Source: DASZBX01 sp035943635
Lineage (GTDB): Bacteria; Actinomycetota; Actinomycetes; Streptomycetales; Catenulisporaceae
Reading direction: 5' to 3'
DNA: 64,000 bases
Assembly (NCBI GenBank): GCA_035943635.1
Contig: DASZBX010000085.1
Location: 62,001 to 126,000, forward strand
The position numbers were made by a program, and so were the translations under genes. Shown piece after piece: positions 17,201-25,393 of this stretch (position 1 is the stretch's first letter; every line of letters starts with the position of its first letter). The notes under the pieces are model-generated. The model was given only the letters and a program-made list of their open reading frames with translations, had not been told where the DNA came from and did not search any database.

Positions 17201-17445
17201 GCACCACGGATATCCGCTACTGCGGGCAGTGCGGGAGCGAACTGGCGCCGACCGCCGCGGCCGGCGAGCACCGCTGCGTCGGAAACGCGGAGTTCGAGCC
17301 GCCGCGGTACTGCAGCCGGTGCCGCCGCCGGATGGTGGTTCAGATCACGCCCACGGGCTGGTCGGCACGCTGCTCGCGGCACGGCGTGGTGAACTCGGAC
17401 GGCAGCGTGGAAAGCGGCCCGGAAGGCAGCGCGGCAGAGGCCTGA
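17197..17445 (+). CDS. Zinc-ribbon-like small protein resembling biotin synthase auxiliary protein BsaP
   Basis: This 82-residue protein has two Cys pairs at the N-terminus (YCGQCG, then C in EHRC) and a C-terminal block PPRYCSRCRRRMVVQITP followed by GWSARCSRHG. From memory, this C-terminal block matches BsaP, the small protein that mycobacterial and other actinobacterial biotin synthases require, probably to feed or repair the auxiliary Fe-S cluster. GTG 17197 overlaps the stop of the GNAT gene. bioB is 5 kb away on the same strand rather than adjacent. If it is not BsaP, it is a small metal-binding protein of unknown role. Confidence 0.62.
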   Translation: MSTTDIRYCGQCGSELAPTAAAGEHRCVGNAEFEPPRYCSRCRRRMVVQITPTGWSARCSRHGVVNSDGSVESGPEGSAAEA

Positions 17446-17523
17446 TCACTCCGGGGCCCCGGGGCCATGGTGACGCGGCGCAGACAGCCGCGAATGTCAG
17501 ACCTCGCTATTAGGCTCCCTGCC

Positions 17524-18441
17524 ATGCGAGAACTCATTGACGCCCTGGTCCTGTCCGCCGAACGAGAGGGCATGGAACTCTACGGAGTGCACGTCTACCG
17601 CCGCGGTGCCGAGCCGGTCGAACGCAGGCTCCGCGCGGACGACCGAGAGGACGTGCGGTCGGTCTCCAAGACCTTCACGTCCGTGGCGCTTGGCATCGCC
17701 GAAGCCGAAGGCCGCCTCGCCCTGGACGACCCCGCCCTGAAGTACTACCCCGAGCTGGCCGGCTCTGCCGCGCCCGGCCTGGACCAGGTCACGCTCCGGC
17801 ACTTGCTCACGATGACGTCCGGCAGCCCGTACTCCTGGTCCGCCTACGACCGCGTCGTGGTCCCGGACCTGGCCGCTGACTTCTTCGCGACCCCGCTCGT
17901 GCACGAGCCCGGCAAGTATTTCAGCTACACCGGCATCGGCCCGTACGTAGCGGCCCGCGCCCTGCGCGCCGCGACCGGCGCCAACGTCCGCGACTACCTG
18001 CTGCCCCGCCTCTTCACCCCGCTGGCCATCGACAACCCCCAGTGGCACACCTGTCCCCTCGGCCACACGGCAGCGGAGACCGCCCTCTACCTCAGGACGT
18101 CCGAACTGGCCCGCTTCGGCCGCCTCCTGCTCGACGAGGGCCGCCACGAAGGCCGCCAGCTGATCCCCGCCGAATACTGCGCACGAATCGCGACAGAGAC
18201 CGTCCCGACCATGCAGGACTCCACAGACGGGGGCTTCCGCCTCTCGGACAGTTACGGCCTCGGCGTCTGGTGCACCTCCGGGGAGAAGACGTACAAAATG
18301 GCAGGCTTCTACGGCCAGCTCTGCATAATCTGCCCGGACAAGGAAGCGGTGGTGACCGTAACCGCCCACGTGGAAGGGGGTGGCTCCCGGCGAACCTCGA
18401 TAACGGCTCTGATAGACGAGGAGATCGTAGACCGCCTCTGA
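17524..18441 (+). CDS. Serine hydrolase of the beta-lactamase/class C PBP family
   Basis: This 305-residue protein has the SxxK catalytic motif as SVSK (in DVRSVSKTFTS), a Tyr motif FSYTGIG in place of YxN, and HLLTMTSG before it, the layout of class C beta-lactamase-like esterases and peptidases. No signal peptide is seen, so it is probably cytoplasmic. ATG 17524 follows a TAGGCT box at 17511-17516 by 7 nt, which suggests a leaderless message. Substrate and role are unknown; a classical beta-lactamase is unlikely without a secretion signal. Confidence 0.82.
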   Translation: MRELIDALVLSAEREGMELYGVHVYRRGAEPVERRLRADDREDVRSVSKTFTSVALGIAEAEGRLALDDPALKYYPELAGSAAPGLDQVTLRHLLTMTSGSPYSWSAYDRVVVPDLAADFFATPLVHEPGKYFSYTGIGPYVAARALRAATGANVRDYLLPRLFTPLAIDNPQWHTCPLGHTAAETALYLRTSELARFGRLLLDEGRHEGRQLIPAEYCARIATETVPTMQDSTDGGFRLSDSYGLGVWCTSGEKTYKMAGFYGQLCIICPDKEAVVTVTAHVEGGGSRRTSITALIDEEIVDRL

Positions 18442-18442
18442 A

Positions 18443-18488
18443 CTTGCCGTTTGCGGTCCAGGTGATCACCTGGACCGCAAACGGCAAG
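18443..18488. terminator. 46-bp perfect palindrome between convergent genes
   Basis: Bases 18443-18465 are the exact reverse complement of 18466-18488, with no loop base and no mismatch. It sits 2 bases after the serine hydrolase stop and 12 bases before the end of the convergent carrier gene, so it most likely ends transcription from both sides. There is no T-run. Confidence 0.75.
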
Positions 18489-18500
18489 ACCGGACAGGCT

Positions 18501-18716
18501 CTAGTCGAGTACGACGATGATGTCGCCCTCTTGGATGACATCCCCGGGCACGACCTGGACGTCGGAGACGGTGCCCGCGCCCTCGCACAGGACCGGGATC
18601 TCCATCTTCATCGACTCCAGCAGCACGAGTTCGGCGCCCGCGGCCACCTTGTCGCCGACCTTGACGTTCACCTCGGCGACGTTGGCCACCATCTCCGCAC
18701 GGATCACCTCGGACAT
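18501..18716 (-). CDS. Small biotin/lipoyl-attachment carrier protein
   Basis: This 71-residue protein is a single biotinyl domain with the attachment motif ESMKMEIPV (biotin on the Lys between the two Met). It is the size of the stand-alone carrier domains of actinomycetes, which serve acyl-CoA or pyruvate-type carboxylases. ATG 18716 has GGAAGG in its upstream region. It lies alone, ending at the palindrome; no carboxylase gene is near. The GlcNAc/biotin neighbourhood makes biotin rather than lipoate more likely. Confidence 0.85.
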   Translation of the reverse strand: MSEVIRAEMVANVAEVNVKVGDKVAAGAELVLLESMKMEIPVLCEGAGTVSDVQVVPGDVIQEGDIIVVLD

Positions 18717-18803
18717 GTGTGGGCCTTCCTGATCGTCAAGCCGTGCCTACCCTGTGGTGCCCGCAATCCTCGCACACGCGCGGGTCGGCGCATCCTCGGC
18801 CGG

Positions 18804-20153
18804 TCAGCCGAGGCTGAGCGCGGGCTGCCGGGCGGCGATCAGCCGGGTCAGCGCCTCGACCGCCTTCGGGTCGTACTCGGTGGCCAGGCCCACCCGGATC
18901 CGGTTCACCGCGGCCAGCTGCCGGTCCGGGTCGTTGCTGCCGCCGACCAGGTCGTCGTAGGCGTTGGCCACCCGGATGATCGAGCCGGACAGCCGGATCA
19001 CGTCCACCCCGGGCGCGGCCGCGGGCGAGGGCGGGCAGTAGGAGAAGGTCTGGCACTCTATGATGTCCGCGGCCCGGCCGAGCACCCGGGTCTGCCGGAC
19101 CACGTCGGCCCCGAGCGCAGCGATCCGGGCCGCCTGCTCCGCCTCCAGCAGCACGGTCGCGCCGCCGGGGATCGGGTCGGTCAGGGACAGCTGGCCGATG
19201 TCGTGCAGCAGCGCGGCGTACTCCAGGTCGAGCAGCGCGGCCTCGGACAGCGACAGCTCGCGGCCGATCGCCAGGGAGAGCCGGCACACCCGCTGGGCGT
19301 GTTCGGGCTCGGTGTAGCCGGCCAGGTCGGTCACCCGGGACAGGGCGCGGATGGTCTGCTGGTACGTGGCCCGTACGGCGGCGTACCGGCGCAGGGAGCG
19401 CTGCATCACCAGGATCGGGGCGACCGCTATCGGCAGCGCCCAGACGCCGAGCGGGTTCGCGCCGAGCGCCACGGCCACGGCCAGTGCCACCACGGCCGGG
19501 CAGATCCGGATCGAGGTGCGGCACTCGGCCACCACCGCGCGGGCCCGGCTGCGCACCACCCCGGTGGCCGGGCCGGACAGCGGGCCGGCCGGGCCGGGCG
19601 GGTTGAACAGGACCACCAGGACGTTCTCGACGCACACCGACCCGCCGGCGATCAGCACCAGCACGGCGATCTCCAGGTGCGGCCGGTGCATCCGCACGGA
19701 CCAGTCCAGCGGGTGCTGGAGCAGCAGGCCGCGGCAGAGCGCGGCGGCGAAGCCGACCACCAGGATCCGGCGGGCCAGGTAGCCGGTCTGCGGCGGGCGC
19801 CCGCCGAGGGCCGGGGCGAGCGTGCCGAGCGTGGTGCACACGGCGGTCACCGCGACCACCTGGGCGGCGCTGTAGGTCGTGGGCTTGCCCGCGGCGTAGA
19901 TGGTCAGCGCGTAGCCCAGGCCGGCCGTGGCGGCCAGCGGTGCGGCGTCCCGGCCGCCGGGCAGGGTCAGCCGCATCGACTCGCCGGCCACGATGGTCAG
20001 GCCGAAGGCGGCGGCGATCGTGGGCTGTTCCAGGCCGCGCTCGGCCACCTCGGCCATCGCGGCGACGGCGCACAGCAGGGCGAGGGTGGCGATCAGCACG
20101 GCCAGGGTGAGCGGGGGCAGCACCCGGGCCCGGCCGGCTCCGGGCGGGCTCAC
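18804..20153 (-). CDS. Membrane HD-domain protein, degenerate HD-GYP partner
   Basis: This 449-residue protein has an N-terminal half with about seven hydrophobic helices and a C-terminal HD domain. The HD motif reads LLHDIGQ, where active HD-GYP enzymes have HDIGK, and the HHE and GYP motifs are missing (the region reads FSYCPPSPAAAPGVDVIRL). It therefore probably lacks normal cyclic-di-GMP phosphodiesterase activity and may bind or regulate. GTG 20153 overlaps the stop of the upstream HD-GYP gene by 4 bases (GTGA), so both are made together and may form a heteromer. Confidence 0.78.
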   Translation of the reverse strand: MSPPGAGRARVLPPLTLAVLIATLALLCAVAAMAEVAERGLEQPTIAAAFGLTIVAGESMRLTLPGGRDAAPLAATAGLGYALTIYAAGKPTTYSAAQVVAVTAVCTTLGTLAPALGGRPPQTGYLARRILVVGFAAALCRGLLLQHPLDWSVRMHRPHLEIAVLVLIAGGSVCVENVLVVLFNPPGPAGPLSGPATGVVRSRARAVVAECRTSIRICPAVVALAVAVALGANPLGVWALPIAVAPILVMQRSLRRYAAVRATYQQTIRALSRVTDLAGYTEPEHAQRVCRLSLAIGRELSLSEAALLDLEYAALLHDIGQLSLTDPIPGGATVLLEAEQAARIAALGADVVRQTRVLGRAADIIECQTFSYCPPSPAAAPGVDVIRLSGSIIRVANAYDDLVGGSNDPDRQLAAVNRIRVGLATEYDPKAVEALTRLIAARQPALSLG

Positions 20154-21970
20154 GGCTTCGGGGACGATCGGCGGGACTGGGGCGGCAGGGACCCGGCGGA
20201 CCGGCCGGGGTCTTCGGAGCGGTCGGCAGGGCGGTCGGGCGTCCGGTCGGCGGATCGCTCGGCCGGGTGGTCGGCAGAGCGGGCGGCGGATCGCTCAGTC
20301 GAGTCCCCGGGGCGAGTGACGGTTCGCTCGCTCGGGTCGCCGGTACGGGTGGCAGGGTGGTCGGCCGTCCGATCGGCCGCACGGCCCGAGGCCCGGGCCA
20401 GCCGGGCGGTGAAGGCGGGATCGTCATGGTCCGACTCGGGCCGTTTCGCTGCTGCTTCCGGTGTCTGAGACTGAACTGATCCCTGCCCCTGCCTCACCGA
20501 CGCGTCCGCACGGTCGGCAGAGCCCTCCCGGTCTCGGCGCTGCCCCTGGTCCCGGGCCGGGAGCACCGTGAACGCCGGGTCGTCGTGGTCCAGTTCGACC
20601 CGCTCCTGCGGCCCGCCGGGGCCGGCCAGCCGGTCGGCCAGCGCCTCGGCCAGGGTGCCCGGGCCGGCGGACGGCTCCCCGGCCTCGTCGGACTGCGGCA
20701 CGGTGCCGTCGCCGAGCCAGCCGCGGCCGGACTGGGCCAGTTCGGCCATCGCCCGCTCCATCGCGGCCACCATCTCCGGGTCGAACTGGGCCCCGGCGCA
20801 CCGGCGCAGCTCGGTCAGCGCGGCCGGCACCGAGCGGGCGCCGCGGTAGGAGCGGGTGGAGGTCATCGAGTCGAAGGCGTCGGCGACCGCGATGATCCGG
20901 GCGAACCGGGGGATCTGCGAGCCGGCCAGGCCGCTGGGGTAGCCGTTGCCGTCCATCCGCTCGTGGTGGTGCAGGATCGCCGAGTAGGCCTCGTCCAGGA
21001 AGGCGATGTCGCGCACCACGTCCACCCCGCGGGTCGGATGCAGCCGGATCGCGGCGAACTCGGCCGAGTCCAGCTGCCCGGTCTTGCGCAGCAGCCGGGT
21101 GGGCACGCCGAGCTTGCCGACGTCGTGCAGGATCGCGGCGTGCCGCAGCACCGCGGTGCGCTCCGGGGCCATCCGCAGCTGCCGGGCGATCAGTTCGCTG
21201 GCCTCGGCGACCCGCTCGCTGTGGCCGCGGGTGTAGAGGTCCTTGATCTCCACCGCCTGGACCAGGGTGCGCACAGTGGCGTCGTGGGCCTTGCGCTGCT
21301 CGTCGTGCTGCTCGGTGGCCCAGCGGGTGACCAGGAGCGGGCCGAGCAGGACGAGCGCGGCCATCGCGTTGTAGCCGTTGTCCCACAGCACCGCGGCGAG
21401 CAGGCCGACGAAGCTGTACGCGACGTTGCGCGGCACCAGCCGGGAGCCGACCAGCAGCGCGGTCCGGGCCGAGCTGCGCCCGCCGGAGAACGGCAGCAGG
21501 GCGACCAGCACGGCCGCCACGACCGAGAGGATCACCGCGGCGGTCTCTATCGGCAGGAAGGAGCGCGGGAAGTCCTGGGCCTGGAGCGCGTAGGTGCCAC
21601 CGAGGCCGCGGTAGGCCAGGCAGGCCGCGATGGTGCTCAGCCAGGCGCAGGACATGCCGAACAGGACCCGGCTGACCGGGACGCCGCGCAGCAGCAGGCC
21701 GACCACGCCGAGCACGCCGACCAGCGCGGCGGCCGGGCCGGGCAGCAGTATGGCCGCGCACAGCAGCACCGCGACCAGCGCGGGGGTGGCCGGGTTCTCG
21801 TCCAGCACCGGGACCTTGGTGGTGAAGACCAGGGCCGCGGCGAAGACGATCAGCAGGCTGAAACAGTACGGATCGACCGCGCCCCAGGCCAGCCCGGGCA
21901 GGACCAGGACAGCGGTGAGCACCGCCGCGGCAGTCACGGCGGCGACATAGAGCCTCGCACGTGTCGGCAC
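20150..21970 (-). CDS. Membrane HD-GYP domain phosphodiesterase with long disordered tail
   Basis: This 606-residue protein has about eight N-terminal membrane helices, then a complete HD-GYP domain: RGHSERVAEASELIA, HDVGKLGVP, HHHERMDGNGYPSGL, and ADAFDSMTSTRSYR. Such domains hydrolyse cyclic di-GMP. The last ~190 residues are disordered and contain two copies of a HDDPAFT motif (after VELD and ESD) followed by Arg/Asp/Pro/Ser repeats such as ADRTPDRPADRSEDPG. ATG 21970 is the first start of the frame and gives a clean first helix. It overlaps the next HD gene by 4 bases. The tail is rich in GTCGG-type repeats at 20170-20420. Confidence 0.85.
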   Translation of the reverse strand: MPTRARLYVAAVTAAAVLTAVLVLPGLAWGAVDPYCFSLLIVFAAALVFTTKVPVLDENPATPALVAVLLCAAILLPGPAAALVGVLGVVGLLLRGVPVSRVLFGMSCAWLSTIAACLAYRGLGGTYALQAQDFPRSFLPIETAAVILSVVAAVLVALLPFSGGRSSARTALLVGSRLVPRNVAYSFVGLLAAVLWDNGYNAMAALVLLGPLLVTRWATEQHDEQRKAHDATVRTLVQAVEIKDLYTRGHSERVAEASELIARQLRMAPERTAVLRHAAILHDVGKLGVPTRLLRKTGQLDSAEFAAIRLHPTRGVDVVRDIAFLDEAYSAILHHHERMDGNGYPSGLAGSQIPRFARIIAVADAFDSMTSTRSYRGARSVPAALTELRRCAGAQFDPEMVAAMERAMAELAQSGRGWLGDGTVPQSDEAGEPSAGPGTLAEALADRLAGPGGPQERVELDHDDPAFTVLPARDQGQRRDREGSADRADASVRQGQGSVQSQTPEAAAKRPESDHDDPAFTARLARASGRAADRTADHPATRTGDPSERTVTRPGDSTERSAARSADHPAERSADRTPDRPADRSEDPGRSAGSLPPQSRRSSPKP

Positions 21971-22404
21971 CGCTCCATCTTATGGAGCAGGATGCCGAGT
22001 TACCTAGCCTTTGGCGATTTTCTCGACTCTTAAGAGTGAGCCGGGATGCAATTGCACGGGCCCCGGCGGCCACCCGCCGGGCTGGCGTATGGCCAGTTCA
22101 GAAGCATGGTAAGGGCCCTTCGTGGGCCGGTTCGACGGGTCGTCAGGACGGCGCATCCGGGTCGCGCGCCCGGTCGGCCGCCGCCCGGAACGACAGAAGG
22201 CTGATCCACAGGGGTGGCGATCCGCCGGGGTACGGCCCCGGCTGGCCGGGCCGCCGGACGGCCGGGCTCTTCGACGCCTGCGCCGAGCCCGGGCCCGGCG
22301 CGGGTACCGGCGCCGGTGTCGGGAACACCCGGCCGGGGCGCGCGGCGTATACCACCGCAAGCGTGACCGGGGGTTGCGAAAGTCACCTCCGGAACGGAGG
22401 TTTC
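21971..22404. other. Intergenic region upstream of the Sel1 gene
   Basis: About 430 bases with no convincing gene. It holds an AT-richer patch near 22005-22055 (with CTCTTAAGAG and GCAATTGC palindromes), probably the divergent promoter of the HD-GYP operon, then a GC-rich stretch. Confidence 0.45.
22385..22401 (+). promoter_or_regulatory. Hairpin that would hide a Shine-Dalgarno sequence
   Basis: ACCTCCG (22385-22391) pairs with CGGAGGT (22395-22401) over a 3-base loop. The right arm contains the GGAGG that lies just before ATG 22405. Confidence 0.45.
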
Positions 22405-22533
22405 ATGCCGCCGAAACGCCCGGGAAACCACCCGTTCACCCCGTCTGACGGCCAGTCCGAACGTCGCTATCATCACCTCGACGGACCTGACTACACTCGA
22501 ACCACAACGATCTTCACGCGAGGAGCCTCATGA
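22405..22533 (+). CDS. Possible 42-residue leader peptide coupled to the Sel1 gene
   Basis: The frame MPPKRPGNHPFTPSDG to TTTIFTRGAS has a good ribosome site (GGAGG, 4 bases before the ATG) and ends with a TGA that overlaps the ATG of the Sel1 gene (ATGA). It is unlike any family I know. A TACACT -10-like box at 22492-22497 inside it could drive the Sel1 gene alone, so translation of this frame is uncertain. Confidence 0.35.
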   Translation: MPPKRPGNHPFTPSDGQSERRYHHLDGPDYTRTTTIFTRGAS

Positions 22534-24011
22534 CCGAGCTTGACGCGCGGGTCGCCGCCGGGGACCCGCAGGCCATGGTCGAGAGCGCGATCGCCCTGGC
22601 GAAGGACGGGGACCTGGCCGCCGCCCGGACCCTGCTGGACCGCTCGGCCGAGCTCGGCCACACCGGCGCGTTGTTCGTCCGCGGCGTGGTCGAGGAGTCG
22701 GCCGGCAACGCCGAGGCCGGGATCGGCTGGTACGTCCGGGCCGCGCAGGCGGGCGACGCGGACGCCATGTTCAACCTGGGCGTGAGCGCGGCCGAGAACG
22801 GCCAGGAGGAGATCGCGGACGCCTGGCTGCGCCAGGCCGCCGAGGCCGGCAGCACCAAGGCGGCGTTCAATCTGGGCGCCCGCGCGCAGAACGCCGGCAG
22901 CCCGGCCGAGGCCGAGCAGTGGTACGGCCTGGCCGCGCAGGCCGGGCAGCCGGAGGCGATGGCCGCGCTGGCCGCCCTGCTGGCCGGGCGGGGCGAGTAC
23001 GAGCAGTCGGCCGCCTGGCACAACCGGGCCTTCGCGGCCGGCCCGGCCGACCCCGAGGCGATGTACCTGCACGGCCGGGTGCTCGAACAGCTCGGCCAGG
23101 CCACCCAGGCCCGCCCGTACCTGCTGCGGGCGGCGACGGTGAAGCAGGCCGGGGCGAGCGCGGCGCTCGGCGACCTGGCCCGGGCCGGCGGGGACCTGGT
23201 GGAGGCGGAGTACTGGTACACGGTCTCGGCCGAGTCGGGCGAGGCGGCCGGGTTCTACGGCCTCGGCCTGGCGCTGGCCGACCAGGGCGACTTCGACCGG
23301 GCCGAGACCGCGACCCGCCGGGCCGCGGATCTGGGCAGCCCGCAGGCGATGAACATGCTCGGCGGCCTGGAGGAGACCCGCGGGAACCGGCAGGAATCAC
23401 TGGCCTGGTACACCCGGGCCGCGGAGGCCGGGCTGGCCCAGGCCGCGACGAACCGCGAACGAGTGGCCGGGCAGGCGATGGAGTCTTCGGGGGCTGCGGA
23501 GGTGCAGCAGAGGGCTCAGGGTGCGCAGGTCCCCGGACAGGGCCGGGAACAGAGTCCTGCTGTGCCGGAGCAGGCTGCCGCTCCGGCAATCGAGCCGATG
23601 ACGAATACGGCTGCCGGACCGAGCGGGATGGATCAGTCGGCTGATGCGATCGGGCAGGCAGAGCTGGCGCGCGGCGGATACGGCGAGCCGCGCAGGCACC
23701 ACGTTCCCGGGCAGACGGATGCCCACGACGAGCCGAGCGGGCACGAGAACCCTGCTCACTCGGCTGAACACAGCCAGAACAACCTCAACGCCGCGCAAGA
23801 GCAGCCCGGTTCCGCGCGCGCGGCCGGGCCGGGCGGCGGACAGGGCCTCACCGACGAGTCCACCCGTTCGGGTGGCCGGGATGCGCCGATCGAGCGGCCG
23901 GAGCCGGCGGCGTCACCCGCGGCCTCGTTCGGCGCGTTCGGATCGGCGGCGGCGACCGGACTGCGGTACACCCCCGGCAGCGGCCTGGCCATCGGACTCG
24001 GATCCGCCTGA
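22530..24011 (+). CDS. Sel1/TPR-repeat protein with disordered tail
   Basis: This 493-residue protein has at least seven Sel1-like repeats over the first ~310 residues (for example AEAGIGWYVRAAQAGDADAMFNLG, split in the gene), each with the A-x-x-W-Y-x-x-AA-x-x-G pattern. A Gln/Gly/Ser-rich tail of ~180 residues follows. No signal peptide or membrane helix is present. Sel1 repeats form a solenoid for protein-protein contacts. ATG 22530 has GAGGAG 6 bases upstream. The tail has looser codon use than the repeat part. Its partner is unknown. Confidence 0.82.
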   Translation: MTELDARVAAGDPQAMVESAIALAKDGDLAAARTLLDRSAELGHTGALFVRGVVEESAGNAEAGIGWYVRAAQAGDADAMFNLGVSAAENGQEEIADAWLRQAAEAGSTKAAFNLGARAQNAGSPAEAEQWYGLAAQAGQPEAMAALAALLAGRGEYEQSAAWHNRAFAAGPADPEAMYLHGRVLEQLGQATQARPYLLRAATVKQAGASAALGDLARAGGDLVEAEYWYTVSAESGEAAGFYGLGLALADQGDFDRAETATRRAADLGSPQAMNMLGGLEETRGNRQESLAWYTRAAEAGLAQAATNRERVAGQAMESSGAAEVQQRAQGAQVPGQGREQSPAVPEQAAAPAIEPMTNTAAGPSGMDQSADAIGQAELARGGYGEPRRHHVPGQTDAHDEPSGHENPAHSAEHSQNNLNAAQEQPGSARAAGPGGGQGLTDESTRSGGRDAPIERPEPAASPAASFGAFGSAAATGLRYTPGSGLAIGLGSA

Positions 24012-24243
24012 CGGTCGGGTCGACTCCGCCTGACGGCTGTCGACCACTCGCCCGAGTGGCGGATCCCAGTCCGTGCGGTGGACACACCTGACCGCAAACG
24101 CGCGGACCACGTCGTGATCCACAGTCAGGATGAGTGTGAGTATCGCAAGCAGATGAGATGAGCCTGTCGGCGTCGGTCGGCGCCCGGGCCGACCGCACCT
24201 CGTCCCCCACCGCTCCCGCACCGGCGGTCGACCGCCGGGATGG
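24012..24243. other. Intergenic spacer between Sel1 gene and rsrA
   Basis: About 230 bases between convergent genes with no gene and no strong terminator hairpin. Confidence 0.4.
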
Positions 24244-24552
24244 TCAGGAGCGGGTCAGTTCGGACTCGGCCGGCGGGGCCGTCGCGTCCGCGGCCAGGTC
24301 CGCCTGGACCTGCCTGATCTTGGACAGAACCTTGGACCGCAGCTGCTCCGGTGCCAGGTCGCAGCCGCACGAGCGCTGTACCAGCGACTTCACCGCCTGT
24401 TCGAGTCCGAACTCGGCAAGGCAGGGAGCGCATTCGTCAAGGTGCTGTTTCACGGTGGCGCAGTCGTCGTCCGCCATCTCGTTGTCGATGTACTCGTAAA
24501 CACGTTCCAGCACCGACGAACAATCGGTCTCATGGGGGTGCCCGCAGCTCAC
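24244..24552 (-). CDS. rsrA: Redox-sensing zinc anti-sigma factor RsrA
   Basis: Binds and inhibits SigR; thiol oxidation expels zinc and frees the sigma factor. The 102-residue protein has the ZAS motif HLDECAPC plus upstream Cys residues (SCGHPHETDC) and CGC further on, as in Streptomyces RsrA. GTG 24552 has GAGGAGG 8 bases upstream. It lies 35 bases after sigR in the same operon. The identification rests on both sequence and neighbourhood. Confidence 0.93.
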   Translation of the reverse strand: MSCGHPHETDCSSVLERVYEYIDNEMADDDCATVKQHLDECAPCLAEFGLEQAVKSLVQRSCGCDLAPEQLRSKVLSKIRQVQADLAADATAPPAESELTRS

Positions 24553-24587
24553 GGCCGTTGCCTCCTCTCCTGTGTGTGTGTGGTTTC

Positions 24588-25235
24588 TCAGACGTCCTGC
24601 CCGGCGGAGCCGAAGCCCCGCTGGGCTGCATAATCGGCGAGCAGGTCCTTCAGTTGGCGGCGCCCCCGGTGCAGCCGGGACATCACGGTGCCGATGGGAG
24701 TACCCATGATCTCCGCGATTTCCTTGTAGGGGAAGCCCTCGACGTCGGCGAGATACACGGCGAGCCGGAAATCCTCGCCGATCGCCTGCAGAGCCTCCTT
24801 GACGTCCGAGTCCGGCAGGTGGTCCAGCGCCTCGATCTCGGCCGAGCGCAGCCCGGTGGAGCTGTGCGACTCGGCCCGGTGCAGCTGCCAGTCCTCGATC
24901 TCGTCGGTGCCGGAGGCCAGCGGCTCGCGCTGCTTCTTCCGGTACCCGTTGATGAAGGTGTTGGTCAGGATGCGGTACATCCAGGCCTTCAGGTTGGTCC
25001 CGGGCCGGAACTGGTGGAACGAACCGTAGGCCTTGGCGAAGGTCTCCTGGACCAGGTCCTCGGCGTCGGCGGGGTTACGGGTCATCCGCAGCGCGGCGGA
25101 GTACATGGCGTCGAGCAGCGGCATCGCGTCGCGCTCGAACCTGGCCTCCCGCTGCGCTCCGGTCTCGGCCGGCAGTTCGCCGGCCACCTGTAGCTCTTCG
25201 TCGGCGGCAGTGCCCACCGTAGTACCTACCTCCAT
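24588..25235 (-). CDS. sigR: ECF sigma factor SigR (thiol-oxidative stress)
   Basis: Directs RNA polymerase to genes for thioredoxin, mycothiol and proteolysis after disulfide stress. Region 2 is visible as ALRMTRNPADAEDLVQETF and FINGYRKKQREP, region 4 as PYKEIAEIMGTPIGTVMSRL, nearly identical to Streptomyces SigR. Three starts are possible: ATG 25235 (used here), GTG 25217, which has a strong GGAGGTAGG site, and GTG 25388, which would add about 51 residues and recalls the unstable long isoform SigR' of S. coelicolor. The SRAP gene ends 5 bases before that last start. Confidence 0.92.
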   Translation of the reverse strand: MEVGTTVGTAADEELQVAGELPAETGAQREARFERDAMPLLDAMYSAALRMTRNPADAEDLVQETFAKAYGSFHQFRPGTNLKAWMYRILTNTFINGYRKKQREPLASGTDEIEDWQLHRAESHSSTGLRSAEIEALDHLPDSDVKEALQAIGEDFRLAVYLADVEGFPYKEIAEIMGTPIGTVMSRLHRGRRQLKDLLADYAAQRGFGSAGQDV

Positions 25236-25393
25236 GATCGGTCCCGGACCCGGGCGGTCGATCACCAGGTCCAGCCGGACATCACCAGAGAATAGCCGTT
25301 GGGGGACGTGCGCGCCGACTCGGCCGCCCGACAGCAGTTCGGACAGGTCGTCCCGGCGGGTCTGGGTGGAGGAAGTGGTTACTGTCACACTCC

